This document shows, one piece after another, positions 1-5,440 of a DNA stretch of 11,198 nucleotides. A program made the translations under genes and the position numbers. Position 1 is the stretch's first letter; every line of letters starts with the position of its first letter. A model generated the notes under the pieces. It did not search any database. It was given only the letters and a program-made list of their open reading frames with translations, and was not told the DNA's origin. This DNA is from Acidobacteriota bacterium (GTDB lineage: Bacteria > Acidobacteriota > Terriglobia > Bryobacterales > Bryobacteraceae): contig JAFDVT010000646.1 of the NCBI GenBank assembly GCA_018268875.1, forward strand, positions 1 through 11,198, read 5' to 3'.

Positions 1-978
1 CTGCAGGCGATGGCGACCGGAGTTCGCGTGCGCTATCCCGAAGGCGCGTCGACGACGGTGAACGCGAACCTGAATCTGACGGGTACTTCGGAAGACAGTT
101 TGCTCGCGGGGAACGTGTCGCTGGTTCGCGCCGGGTTCAATCCTCGGACCGATTTTGCGAGCATGCTGGCCGAGACATCGGGCGCTAATTCACAGACCAC
201 GCCGGTGGCCGCGGGCAACGATTATCTGCGAGGCATGCAGTTCGACCTGCGTATCGAAAGTGCGCCGAACCTGGAGTTTCAAACGTCGTTGACCCGGGGG
301 CTTCGCGCGGAAGTGGATCTGCGCCTGCGCGGCAATCTGGCGAGGCCGAGCCTGATGGGGAACGTGTCGTTCAGCGAAGGCGAGATTTCGCTTTTCGGCA
401 ACAAATACACGCTCAATCGCGGCGACATTCGATTCTTCAACCCTACGCGCATCGAGCCGACGTTCGACCTGGAGGCGGAAACGAGGGCCCGCGGTATTAC
501 GGTGAACGTCAGCTTTTCGGGCACGCCTCGGAAGATCAACGCGGCGTACCGCTCCGATCCTCCGTTGCAGCCGAGCGAGATTATTGCGTTGCTGGCGATT
601 GGCCGCGACCCGAACATTGGCGCGGGCCTCGCAACGTCGCAAAGCAACAATCAATCGACGTTGCAGGGCGTGGGCAGCCTAGTCGGCGAGGCTGTGGCGT
701 CGTCATTGAACGGAAGACTGCAGAAGTTCTTCGGCGTTTCGCGCATCAAGATCGACCCGCAGTTGACGGGCGTCGAAAACATTCCGCAAGCGCGGCTGAC
801 GCTGGAACAACAGGTGTCGAAAGACATCACGCTGACCTACATCACCAATCTGGCAAGGACGCAGGAACAGATTGTGCGCATCCAATGGGACATTTCGCGG
901 CAGTGGTCGGCGACGGCGATCCGCGAAGAAAACGGCCTGTTCGGCATCGACTTCCAGTTCCGCAAACGCTTCAAATGA
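1..978 (+). CDS. TamB-like (DUF490) outer-membrane biogenesis protein, C-terminal part
   Basis: The gene enters from the left edge: the frame is open from base 1 and the first visible ATG at 10 is not a real start. The 325 visible residues match the C-terminal TamB domain, rich in short alternating beta strands with family-like segments such as RGDIRFFNPTRIEPTFDLEA, ITVNVSFSGTPRKI and PSEIIALLAIGR, and ending in an aromatic/basic strand (FQFRKRFK). In proteobacteria TamB is an inner-membrane-anchored periplasmic beta-taco protein. It works with the Omp85 protein TamA and is implicated in outer-membrane protein assembly and phospholipid transport to the outer membrane. Here the N-terminal anchor and most of the beta-taco lie outside the window, so full length and the presence of a tamA neighbour cannot be judged. 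The stop overlaps the next gene's start (ATGA), suggesting cotranscription and coupled translation. The family call is confident; the exact role is by analogy. Confidence 0.88.
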   Translation: MQAMATGVRVRYPEGASTTVNANLNLTGTSEDSLLAGNVSLVRAGFNPRTDFASMLAETSGANSQTTPVAAGNDYLRGMQFDLRIESAPNLEFQTSLTRGLRAEVDLRLRGNLARPSLMGNVSFSEGEISLFGNKYTLNRGDIRFFNPTRIEPTFDLEAETRARGITVNVSFSGTPRKINAAYRSDPPLQPSEIIALLAIGRDPNIGAGLATSQSNNQSTLQGVGSLVGEAVASSLNGRLQKFFGVSRIKIDPQLTGVENIPQARLTLEQQVSKDITLTYITNLARTQEQIVRIQWDISRQWSATAIREENGLFGIDFQFRKRFK

Positions 979-1544
979 ACGGCATCGTATTGACACATGG
1001 CGCGGGTTCGAACCGCAATGCGCCGCTGCTGATCGCCATGGATCGCGAGTTCGCGGCCCTCGGCTGGGTTGTGGAACGCGTGAATCTTGCGTTCCGTGAA
1101 TCGGGCCGCAGCGGACCTCCGAGGCCAGCCGATCAACATACGGATCGCGAAGGGTTGGCCGTGCACTTGCGCGCCATGCGAGGCCGGGTGGACGGCAAAG
1201 TGCTGTTTGGCGGGCATTCTTACGGCGGCAGGCAAGGATCGATGCTGCTGGCGTCGCAACCGGAACTCGCGGATGCGTTGCTGCTGTTGGGGTACCCGCT
1301 GCATCCTCCGGCAAAGCCCGCGCAATTGCGGACGGAACATTTTCCGAACCTGCGCGTACCGGCGCTCTTTGCCAGCGGCGGCAAGGACGAGTTCGGAACG
1401 CCGGAGGAGTTGAAGGCCGCGGTGTCGCTGATCCCCGCGAGAGCGCAGATCCTGACGTTCGACAAGCTCAAACACGACCTGGGCGGCGGCAAGGGCGCTA
1501 CGCCGAGCGAGGTCGCGCAGGCGTTTGCGGCGTTCGTTTTATAG
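975..1544 (+). CDS. Small alpha/beta hydrolase (KANL3/Tex30-like dienelactone hydrolase superfamily)
   Basis: This 189-aa cytosolic protein has no signal peptide. It has the compact alpha/beta-hydrolase fold: strand plus oxyanion loop LTHGAGSNRN (residues 6-15), nucleophile elbow GGHSYGGR with Ser82, a probable acid Asp138 in SGGKDEFG, and His167 in LKHDLGGG. The short length without a cap domain, the THGAG start and the GHSxGGR elbow resemble the KANL3/Tex30-like clade of uncharacterised bacterial hydrolases. Substrate is unknown; a small ester or thioester hydrolase is the most that can be said. I chose the ATG at 975 because it forms an ATGA overlap with the upstream TamB stop. The frame stays open upstream to 885, but that stretch lies within the upstream gene and lacks the fold. 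The gene ends tail to tail with hemB, the two stop codons sharing six bases. Confidence 0.85.
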   Translation: MNGIVLTHGAGSNRNAPLLIAMDREFAALGWVVERVNLAFRESGRSGPPRPADQHTDREGLAVHLRAMRGRVDGKVLFGGHSYGGRQGSMLLASQPELADALLLLGYPLHPPAKPAQLRTEHFPNLRVPALFASGGKDEFGTPEELKAAVSLIPARAQILTFDKLKHDLGGGKGATPSEVAQAFAAFVL

Positions 1545-2507
1545 GATGCGGGCGGCGTCCTTGGCGAAGTACGTGAGGATGATGTCCGCGCCGGCGCGGC
1601 GAATCGACGTCAAGGATTCGATCATCACGCGTTCGAGGTCGATCCAGCCTTTTTCGGCCGCGGCGTGCATCATGCTGAATTCGCCGCTGACCTGATAGGC
1701 GCCAATGGGCACCGGAAAGCGTTCGCGGGCCGCGCGAATCAGGTCCAGGTACGCCATGGCGGGCTTGACCATCAGCATGTCGGCGCCTTCTTCCAGGTCG
1801 AGTTCCATTTCGTGCATCGCCTCGCGCGCGTTGGGCGGGTCCATTTGGTAGCTGCGGCGGTCGCCGAATTGGGGCGTGGATTCCGCGGCCTCGCGGAACG
1901 GGCCGTAAAAGCAGGACGCAAACTTCGCGGCGTAGGAAAAGATGGGCGTATTCGTGAATCCGGCGCCGTCGAGGCGAGCGCGAATGGCCGCCACGCGACC
2001 GTCCATCATGTCCGACGGGGCGACGATGTCGGCTCCGGCTTGCGCGTGCGTCAGGGCCGCGTCGGCAAGCCACACCAGCGACTGGTCGTTATCCACATCG
2101 TTGCCGACGACCTTGCCGCAATGGCCGTGGCTTGTGTACTCGCAATTGCAGACATCGGTGATGACGACCAGTTTTTTGCATTCGGCCTTGATCGCGCGAA
2201 TCGCACGTTGCACGATGCCGCCCGGGTTGTACCCTTCGCTCGCCGTTTCGTCCTTGTGGGACGGGATCCCGAAGAGGATGACACCGCCGATTCCGAGTGA
2301 TTCCACCTCGCGGCATTCGGCCACGATGCGATCGATTGACATCTGCGCCTGGCCGGGCATCGAACTGATGGGCTTGTAGACGTTGTTGCCTTCGCAGACA
2401 AACAACGGCAGGACAAATTGCGCGGGTTCGAGCCAGGTTTCGCGGACCAGGCGGCGCATCGAGTCCGAGGCGCGCAGACGCCGTTTGCGATGGATCGGGA
2501 AGGCCAT
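1539..2507 (-). CDS. hemB: Porphobilinogen synthase (delta-aminolevulinic acid dehydratase)
   Basis: HemB condenses two 5-aminolevulinate molecules into porphobilinogen, the first common step of tetrapyrrole (heme, B12) synthesis, in the cytosol as a homo-octamer. The 322-aa product has the usual bacterial length. Visible active-site features are the cysteine-rich zinc site DVCNCEYTSHGHCG (Cys120, Cys122, Cys130), the two active-site lysines Lys195 in FSYAAKFAS and Lys248 (Schiff base) in LMVKPAMAYLD, and YQVSGEFSMM near 271-280. The three cysteines suggest a Zn-dependent catalytic site. The start is the ATG at 2507, giving MAFPIHRKRRLR, a normal HemB N-terminus; the frame is open much further upstream but that part is antisense to other genes. 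No clear Shine-Dalgarno precedes the ATG. It is divergent from acylphosphatase with only 17 bases between starts. Confidence 0.97.
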   Translation of the reverse strand: MAFPIHRKRRLRASDSMRRLVRETWLEPAQFVLPLFVCEGNNVYKPISSMPGQAQMSIDRIVAECREVESLGIGGVILFGIPSHKDETASEGYNPGGIVQRAIRAIKAECKKLVVITDVCNCEYTSHGHCGKVVGNDVDNDQSLVWLADAALTHAQAGADIVAPSDMMDGRVAAIRARLDGAGFTNTPIFSYAAKFASCFYGPFREAAESTPQFGDRRSYQMDPPNAREAMHEMELDLEEGADMLMVKPAMAYLDLIRAARERFPVPIGAYQVSGEFSMMHAAAEKGWIDLERVMIESLTSIRRAGADIILTYFAKDAARIL

Positions 2508-2512
2508 AGGGG

Positions 2513-2518
2513 GATAAT
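2513..2518 (+). promoter_or_regulatory. Possible -10 element (GATAAT) for acyP
   Basis: The hexamer matches TATAAT at five of six positions and lies in the 17-base gap between the hemB and acyP start codons. A -10 box here would place transcription start at or next to the acyP ATG, that is, a leaderless mRNA. I see no convincing -35 element at 16-18 bases upstream, so this remains a weak candidate. Confidence 0.25.
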
Positions 2519-2524
2519 TCAAGT

Positions 2525-2803
2525 ATGGCCGAGCGTTCGATTTCCCGCACCTATTACATCCGCGGACGCGTGCAGGGCGTGGGGTTCCGGAACTTCGTGC
2601 AGAAGGCTGCGACGGCGGTGGGAGTGTCGGGCTACGCGAAGAATCTGGACGACGGCCGGGTGGAAGTTCTGGCGCAGGGCACGGCGCAACAGTTGGAGGC
2701 GCTCGAAGGGGAACTGTACCGCGGTCCTCGCTGGGCGGAGGTGCGCGGGGTGGACAAAGAAGAGTCCACGGCCCGCGCCGGGAGAGGTTTTCAGATCCTT
2801 TAG
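2525..2803 (+). CDS. acyP: Acylphosphatase
   Basis: This 92-aa protein of standard acylphosphatase length hydrolyses the carboxyl-phosphate bond of acylphosphates such as 1,3-bisphosphoglycerate, carbamoyl phosphate or acetyl phosphate in the cytosol. The signature RGRVQGVGFRNFV (residues 13-25) carries the phosphate-binding Arg22. The second catalytic residue, Asn40, sits in GYAKNLDDGRVEV, and a conserved GRGFQIL-type tail follows. The ATG at 2525 follows the TATAAT-like GATAAT (2513-2518) by six bases and has no visible Shine-Dalgarno, so initiation may be leaderless. The next gene starts 29 bases downstream on the same strand. The physiological substrate in bacteria is generally unclear and nothing here settles it. 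Confidence 0.95.
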   Translation: MAERSISRTYYIRGRVQGVGFRNFVQKAATAVGVSGYAKNLDDGRVEVLAQGTAQQLEALEGELYRGPRWAEVRGVDKEESTARAGRGFQIL

Positions 2804-2823
2804 CCTCGCTGCTGAGAGATAAT

Positions 2824-2830
2824 GGAGGAG
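2824..2830 (+). promoter_or_regulatory. Strong Shine-Dalgarno for the secreted carboxypeptidase-regulatory-like protein
   Basis: GGAGGAG lies just ahead of the ATG at 2833 and is the strongest ribosome-binding site in the window. It fixes the start of the downstream gene and contrasts with the weak or absent sites in front of most neighbours. Confidence 0.75.
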
Positions 2831-2832
2831 AC

Positions 2833-3207
2833 ATGCAGAAGTACTTAGCCACTGCCCTGGTCCTGTTGATTGGGGCGGCGACAGCATTTGCCGGCGACAC
2901 CACGCGGTTGCAGATTACAGTTACCAATCTGAACGGCAAGCCTGTGGACCGCGCCTCGGTGATCGTGCGCTTCGTCAAAGGCCGTTCGATCTCGAAGCTA
3001 GGCAAGAAGCAGATCACCTCGTGGGAAACGCGTACCAACCAGGACGGCTTCACCAAGGTTCCGGAGATGCCGCAGGGCACGGTACTCATCCAGGTGATCG
3101 CCAAAGGCTATCAGACCTACGGCCAGCAGTTTGAGATCGAGGACGACGATAAGTCCATTCAGATCAAGCTGAATCCGCCGCAGCCGCAGCATTCCTCGCA
3201 TCAGTAG
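2833..3207 (+). CDS. Secreted carboxypeptidase-regulatory-like domain protein
   Basis: This 124-aa protein has a clear Sec signal peptide (residues 1-20, hydrophobic LATALVLLIGAATAFA with an A-F-A cleavage site before GDTTR). The mature part looks like one carboxypeptidase-regulatory/transthyretin-like beta sandwich: LQITVTNLNGKPVDRASVIV (26-45), a TNQDGFTKVPEMPQG turn (68-82), then VLIQVIAKGYQTYGQQFEIE. It ends in a Pro/Gln/His/Ser tail. Such small domains often bind carbohydrate or protein partners or serve as adhesion modules, and they are abundant in Acidobacteriota. No catalytic residues are evident. It lies 29 bases after acyP on the same strand, so cotranscription is possible, but its own strong ribosome-binding site implies much higher translation. 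The fold call is good; the function is unknown. Confidence 0.82.
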   Translation: MQKYLATALVLLIGAATAFAGDTTRLQITVTNLNGKPVDRASVIVRFVKGRSISKLGKKQITSWETRTNQDGFTKVPEMPQGTVLIQVIAKGYQTYGQQFEIEDDDKSIQIKLNPPQPQHSSHQ

Positions 3208-3280
3208 CGGCCGCGAAATTTAGCGATTCTTGAGAGTTTTTTGAGGACGGCGCCGGGGCCCGGTCTTTACGCTGGAACCA
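3208..3280. other. Short intergenic region before the peptidoglycan-binding-like gene
   Basis: This is the longest clean gap in the window (73 bases). It holds a GCGGCCGC palindrome at its left end (3207-3214), two TTGAG(A/G) motifs (3230 and 3241) that could serve as -35 boxes, and a T-rich run around 3236-3242. No good -10 hexamer sits at normal spacing and the T run is not preceded by a convincing hairpin, so neither a promoter nor a terminator can be claimed. Confidence 0.3.
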
Positions 3281-3781
3281 ATGGCGTATGTGGAAACCGG
3301 TCTGCGGGCGAACGACGGCAGCGGACCGATGGTCCACTATCTCAACGTCAGCGAACCGGTGGGCAATGGCCTTCCCAACCGGCGAGACGACGTCGCGCTC
3401 GTGCAGGTGTTCCTGCAGGCGTTGGGGAACCTGCCCCAATCCCCCGTACATTCCAAACGATTCCCGGTGGACGGTCTTTGGCGGCCGGAACTTCGCCGCG
3501 GCCTGGTGCTGTTCCAAAAACTGGCGCGGCGGGCACTGCGGTCGCGAGGCGCCGGGGAATCGCTGGAACCGGACGGCATCGTGGTTCCGGCACGCGGCAT
3601 TTACCACGGGACGCTGCGCATGTACACAATCGTGGCGCTTAACAAAGCGTACGCGCACTACTATTGGCCCGACTACATGCAGCACTGGCCGCTACAGCAG
3701 GCCCTGCGTGTCATGACCTTGCGCGAACCACCTGGAAAAGACGCCAGTCCATCACGCTCTCTTCCGTTGGCTGAAACGTGA
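3281..3781 (+). CDS. Peptidoglycan-binding-domain-like protein of unknown function
   Basis: This 166-aa protein has no signal peptide or membrane segment. Residues about 34-80 (NRRDDVALVQVFLQAL, then FPVDGLWRPELRRGLVLFQ) resemble the PG_binding_1 fold: a helix with DVxxVQxxL, a DGxWxPxxxxxLxxFQ loop and a second helix. A partial second pattern is EPDGIVVPARG (96-106). If it binds cell wall it would need an unusual route out, so a cytosolic role is as likely. The last 24 codons lie antisense to the end of the leftward regulator gene, an overlap of 71 bases. Both reading frames look genuine because the regulator's tail there still matches its family. The start at 3281 has only a weak purine stretch upstream (GGAA). 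A 73-base gap separates it from the previous gene. Coding is likely, but no function can be assigned. Confidence 0.68.
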   Translation: MAYVETGLRANDGSGPMVHYLNVSEPVGNGLPNRRDDVALVQVFLQALGNLPQSPVHSKRFPVDGLWRPELRRGLVLFQKLARRALRSRGAGESLEPDGIVVPARGIYHGTLRMYTIVALNKAYAHYYWPDYMQHWPLQQALRVMTLREPPGKDASPSRSLPLAET

Positions 3782-5402
3782 TGCCCGATCCGGCGACGAG
3801 ATCGCGCACAGGGCCTGTGACGATGACTTCATTGGCCGTGGCCTGAACCAGCATCAACGGTCCGACCTCGACGGCGAGGCCGCCCAAGCCTCCACCGGGC
3901 AGTTTGTCGCATTCACCCGTGTGCAAGCCGACACGGATTGACAATGAGGACCGCCTGGCGTGTTCCACCAAAGCGGACGCGCAGCGGATGGCGCGGGCCG
4001 GTCCATCGAAACTGGCGCGCGCTTCCGGGTACTGGGACGACTGCGGTAGCGGCTGGCCTCGGAACCATTGCACCTCGCGATCCAGTTGCGTGCGAAGCTT
4101 GGGATCGCCGATGTCCGCGCCGGCGGCAAACAGGATGGTGGTCAGGACGCGTTCCGGTTCCGCGCCGTGGCGAACCCCAGTGAGAAACTCTTCCATTTCG
4201 TCGACGATTTCGTCCTGATTGCCAACAAACGGAAGGTGATCGTCGCCAGGAAACTCGACATAGCGGGCATTGGGAACCAGCGAGGCGACGTAGCGGCCTT
4301 CTTCCACCTTCAGGCATTGGTCGCCGGTGCGGTGGATGATCAACGATGGTACGCGCACCGAGGGCAGCACGCTTCGAACGTCGATTTCGGCGTTCATCTT
4401 GGTGAGTGCCCGCGCGGCGCCGGGGCTCGCGCCCATGCGAAGGTAGGTCGCCCACCAATTGCGGAACTCGGGGTCGTTCGCTTTCGAGGGCGCGCGGTCT
4501 TCGATGCCGACAGGCCCGCCCCAGGATCGTTCGATCTCGTCCAGGTACGCGGCGCGCTGTTCGAGCGTCGGACCCCACGGGTAGTCGTCATCGCGAAGGC
4601 GGCGGGCGTAGGTCCCGATCATGGTCAAAGCCAGCGTGCGATCGGGATAGGTCGCGGCGAACAGCGCGGACATGGGTCCGCCTTCGGAAACGCCGCACAG
4701 CGCGGCCTTTTGACACTGCACCGCGTCCATGACGGCGTGCAGATCTTCCATGCGCTGTTCGAGCGTGGGTAGCGCGTCGAGCGGGACTCGATCGGACAGG
4801 CCGGTGCCACGTTTGTCGAACAGAATGAGCCGCGAAAACGAAGACAACCGGCGAAGGAAGCGAGCAAAGGACGGCTCGGTCCAAAAGTATTCGAGGTGCG
4901 AGACCCAGCCCATCACGAAGACGAGGTCGATCGGCCCGTCGCCCAGAACCTGGTAGGCAATGTTGACGCCGCCGTTGCGCGCATAGCGTGTTTCGGGCGT
5001 CGTTTCCTGCCGCGATGGCGGCGAGGACGGCGCCGGTGGGCGAGACTGGGCAAGCTGAAGCGTCGCGTCGGCTACCGCGGCGGGCGTGCTGCGAACGATG
5101 GCGCAAAACCGGTAGCCGAACTTGGGCACGGTTTCGATGTAGACGCCGTCGTCAAGCGTCTTCCGCAGCAACGACACATGCTGGGTGAGGTTGGCCTCTT
5201 CGACAAAGGTATCGGGCCACATCTGGCCAAGCAGCTTTTCTTTGCTGAGCGCCTTGCCCGCGCTTTCCACCAGCAGGCAAAGCAGATCAAACGTCTTCGG
5301 CGCCAACTGCAGAACTTTCCCTTCTCTGCGTAGCGATCGTTCGCGCGGATTGAGTTGGTACGGCCCGAAGAAATGCGAACTCATCTGGATGGGAGGTTCC
5401 AC
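3711..5402 (-). CDS. Winged-helix DNA-binding / alpha-beta hydrolase / degenerate nucleotide-cyclase fusion protein
   Basis: This 563-aa soluble protein has three domains. Residues about 10-101 form an OmpR/CadC-type winged helix (FGPYQLNPRERSL, LAPKTFDLLCLLVE, VSLLRKTLDD, YIETVPKFGYRF). A Pro/Ala/Ser linker spans about 104-136. Residues about 138-410 form an alpha/beta hydrolase with elbow GVSEGG (Ser239), Asp361 in HRTGDQ and His389 in GDDHLPFVG. Residues about 415-560 match class III adenylate/guanylate cyclases (FDGPARAIRCA, VGLHTGEC, VRDLVAGSGI, DWRLFQV). The hydrolase-cyclase pairing is common, but here the metal-binding aspartates and transition-state residues are replaced, so the cyclase half is probably a non-catalytic pseudoenzyme. 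The likely role is a ligand-responsive transcription factor, unlike membrane-bound CadC. Numbering uses the GTG at 5402; the ATG at 5384 (residue 7) is an equally good start. It is divergent from the hpnJ operon. Confidence 0.88.
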   Translation of the reverse strand: MEPPIQMSSHFFGPYQLNPRERSLRREGKVLQLAPKTFDLLCLLVESAGKALSKEKLLGQMWPDTFVEEANLTQHVSLLRKTLDDGVYIETVPKFGYRFCAIVRSTPAAVADATLQLAQSRPPAPSSPPSRQETTPETRYARNGGVNIAYQVLGDGPIDLVFVMGWVSHLEYFWTEPSFARFLRRLSSFSRLILFDKRGTGLSDRVPLDALPTLEQRMEDLHAVMDAVQCQKAALCGVSEGGPMSALFAATYPDRTLALTMIGTYARRLRDDDYPWGPTLEQRAAYLDEIERSWGGPVGIEDRAPSKANDPEFRNWWATYLRMGASPGAARALTKMNAEIDVRSVLPSVRVPSLIIHRTGDQCLKVEEGRYVASLVPNARYVEFPGDDHLPFVGNQDEIVDEMEEFLTGVRHGAEPERVLTTILFAAGADIGDPKLRTQLDREVQWFRGQPLPQSSQYPEARASFDGPARAIRCASALVEHARRSSLSIRVGLHTGECDKLPGGGLGGLAVEVGPLMLVQATANEVIVTGPVRDLVAGSGITFQPTEESVMDWRLFQVVRARS

Positions 5403-5404
5403 AC

Positions 5405-5410
5405 ATCATA
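5405..5410 (-). promoter_or_regulatory. Possible -10 element (TATGAT) for the leftward fusion regulator
   Basis: On the minus strand the hexamer reads TATGAT, five of six matching the consensus. The best -35 candidate (TTCAGG, minus strand of 5427-5432, spacer 16) is weak. If it is used, transcription would begin near 5398, inside the longest open frame, and the regulator would have to start at the ATG at 5384 and not at the GTG at 5402. Confidence 0.25.
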
Positions 5411-5421
5411 CCAGTGGCCTT

Positions 5422-5437
5422 GGTACCCTGAAGGTAC
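5422..5437 (+). repeat. GGTAC direct repeat with 11-bp period, possible operator
   Basis: GGTAC occurs at 5422-5426 and again at 5433-5437, one helical turn apart, in the gap between the divergent winged-helix regulator and hpnJ and overlapping the hpnJ ribosome-binding site. OmpR/PhoB-type winged helices typically bind tandem direct repeats with about 11-bp spacing, so this is a plausible half-site pair. Two copies of a five-base word can also arise by chance. Confidence 0.25.
5430..5434 (+). promoter_or_regulatory. Shine-Dalgarno of hpnJ
   Basis: GAAGG sits six bases before the ATG at 5441 and supports that start, which yields the family-typical N-terminus MRTLFLNPPSFEGFDGG. Confidence 0.6.
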
Positions 5438-5440
5438 TCG

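Noticed and set aside
1665..2300. A 211-codon rightward frame inside hemB
   Set aside because: It is antisense to conserved HemB active-site coding and His/Val/Ala-rich, without family features.
2508..3104. N-terminal extension of hemB, the frame being open to 3104
   Set aside because: The extension is Pro/Arg/Ser-rich, antisense to acyP and the secreted protein gene, and HemB is already full length from the ATG at 2507.
3207..3242. GCGGCCGC palindrome followed by a T-rich run as a terminator after the secreted protein gene
   Set aside because: The palindrome is only eight bases with no loop and lies more than 20 bases from the T run, so it does not form a proper intrinsic terminator.
3241..3642. 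A 133-codon rightward frame overlapping the start of the peptidoglycan-binding-like gene
   Set aside because: It is Gly/Arg-rich with no domain; the frame starting at 3281 carries the helix-loop-helix pattern.
4068..4772. A 234-codon rightward frame inside the fusion regulator
   Set aside because: It is antisense to the hydrolase domain, whose catalytic motifs are intact in the leftward frame.
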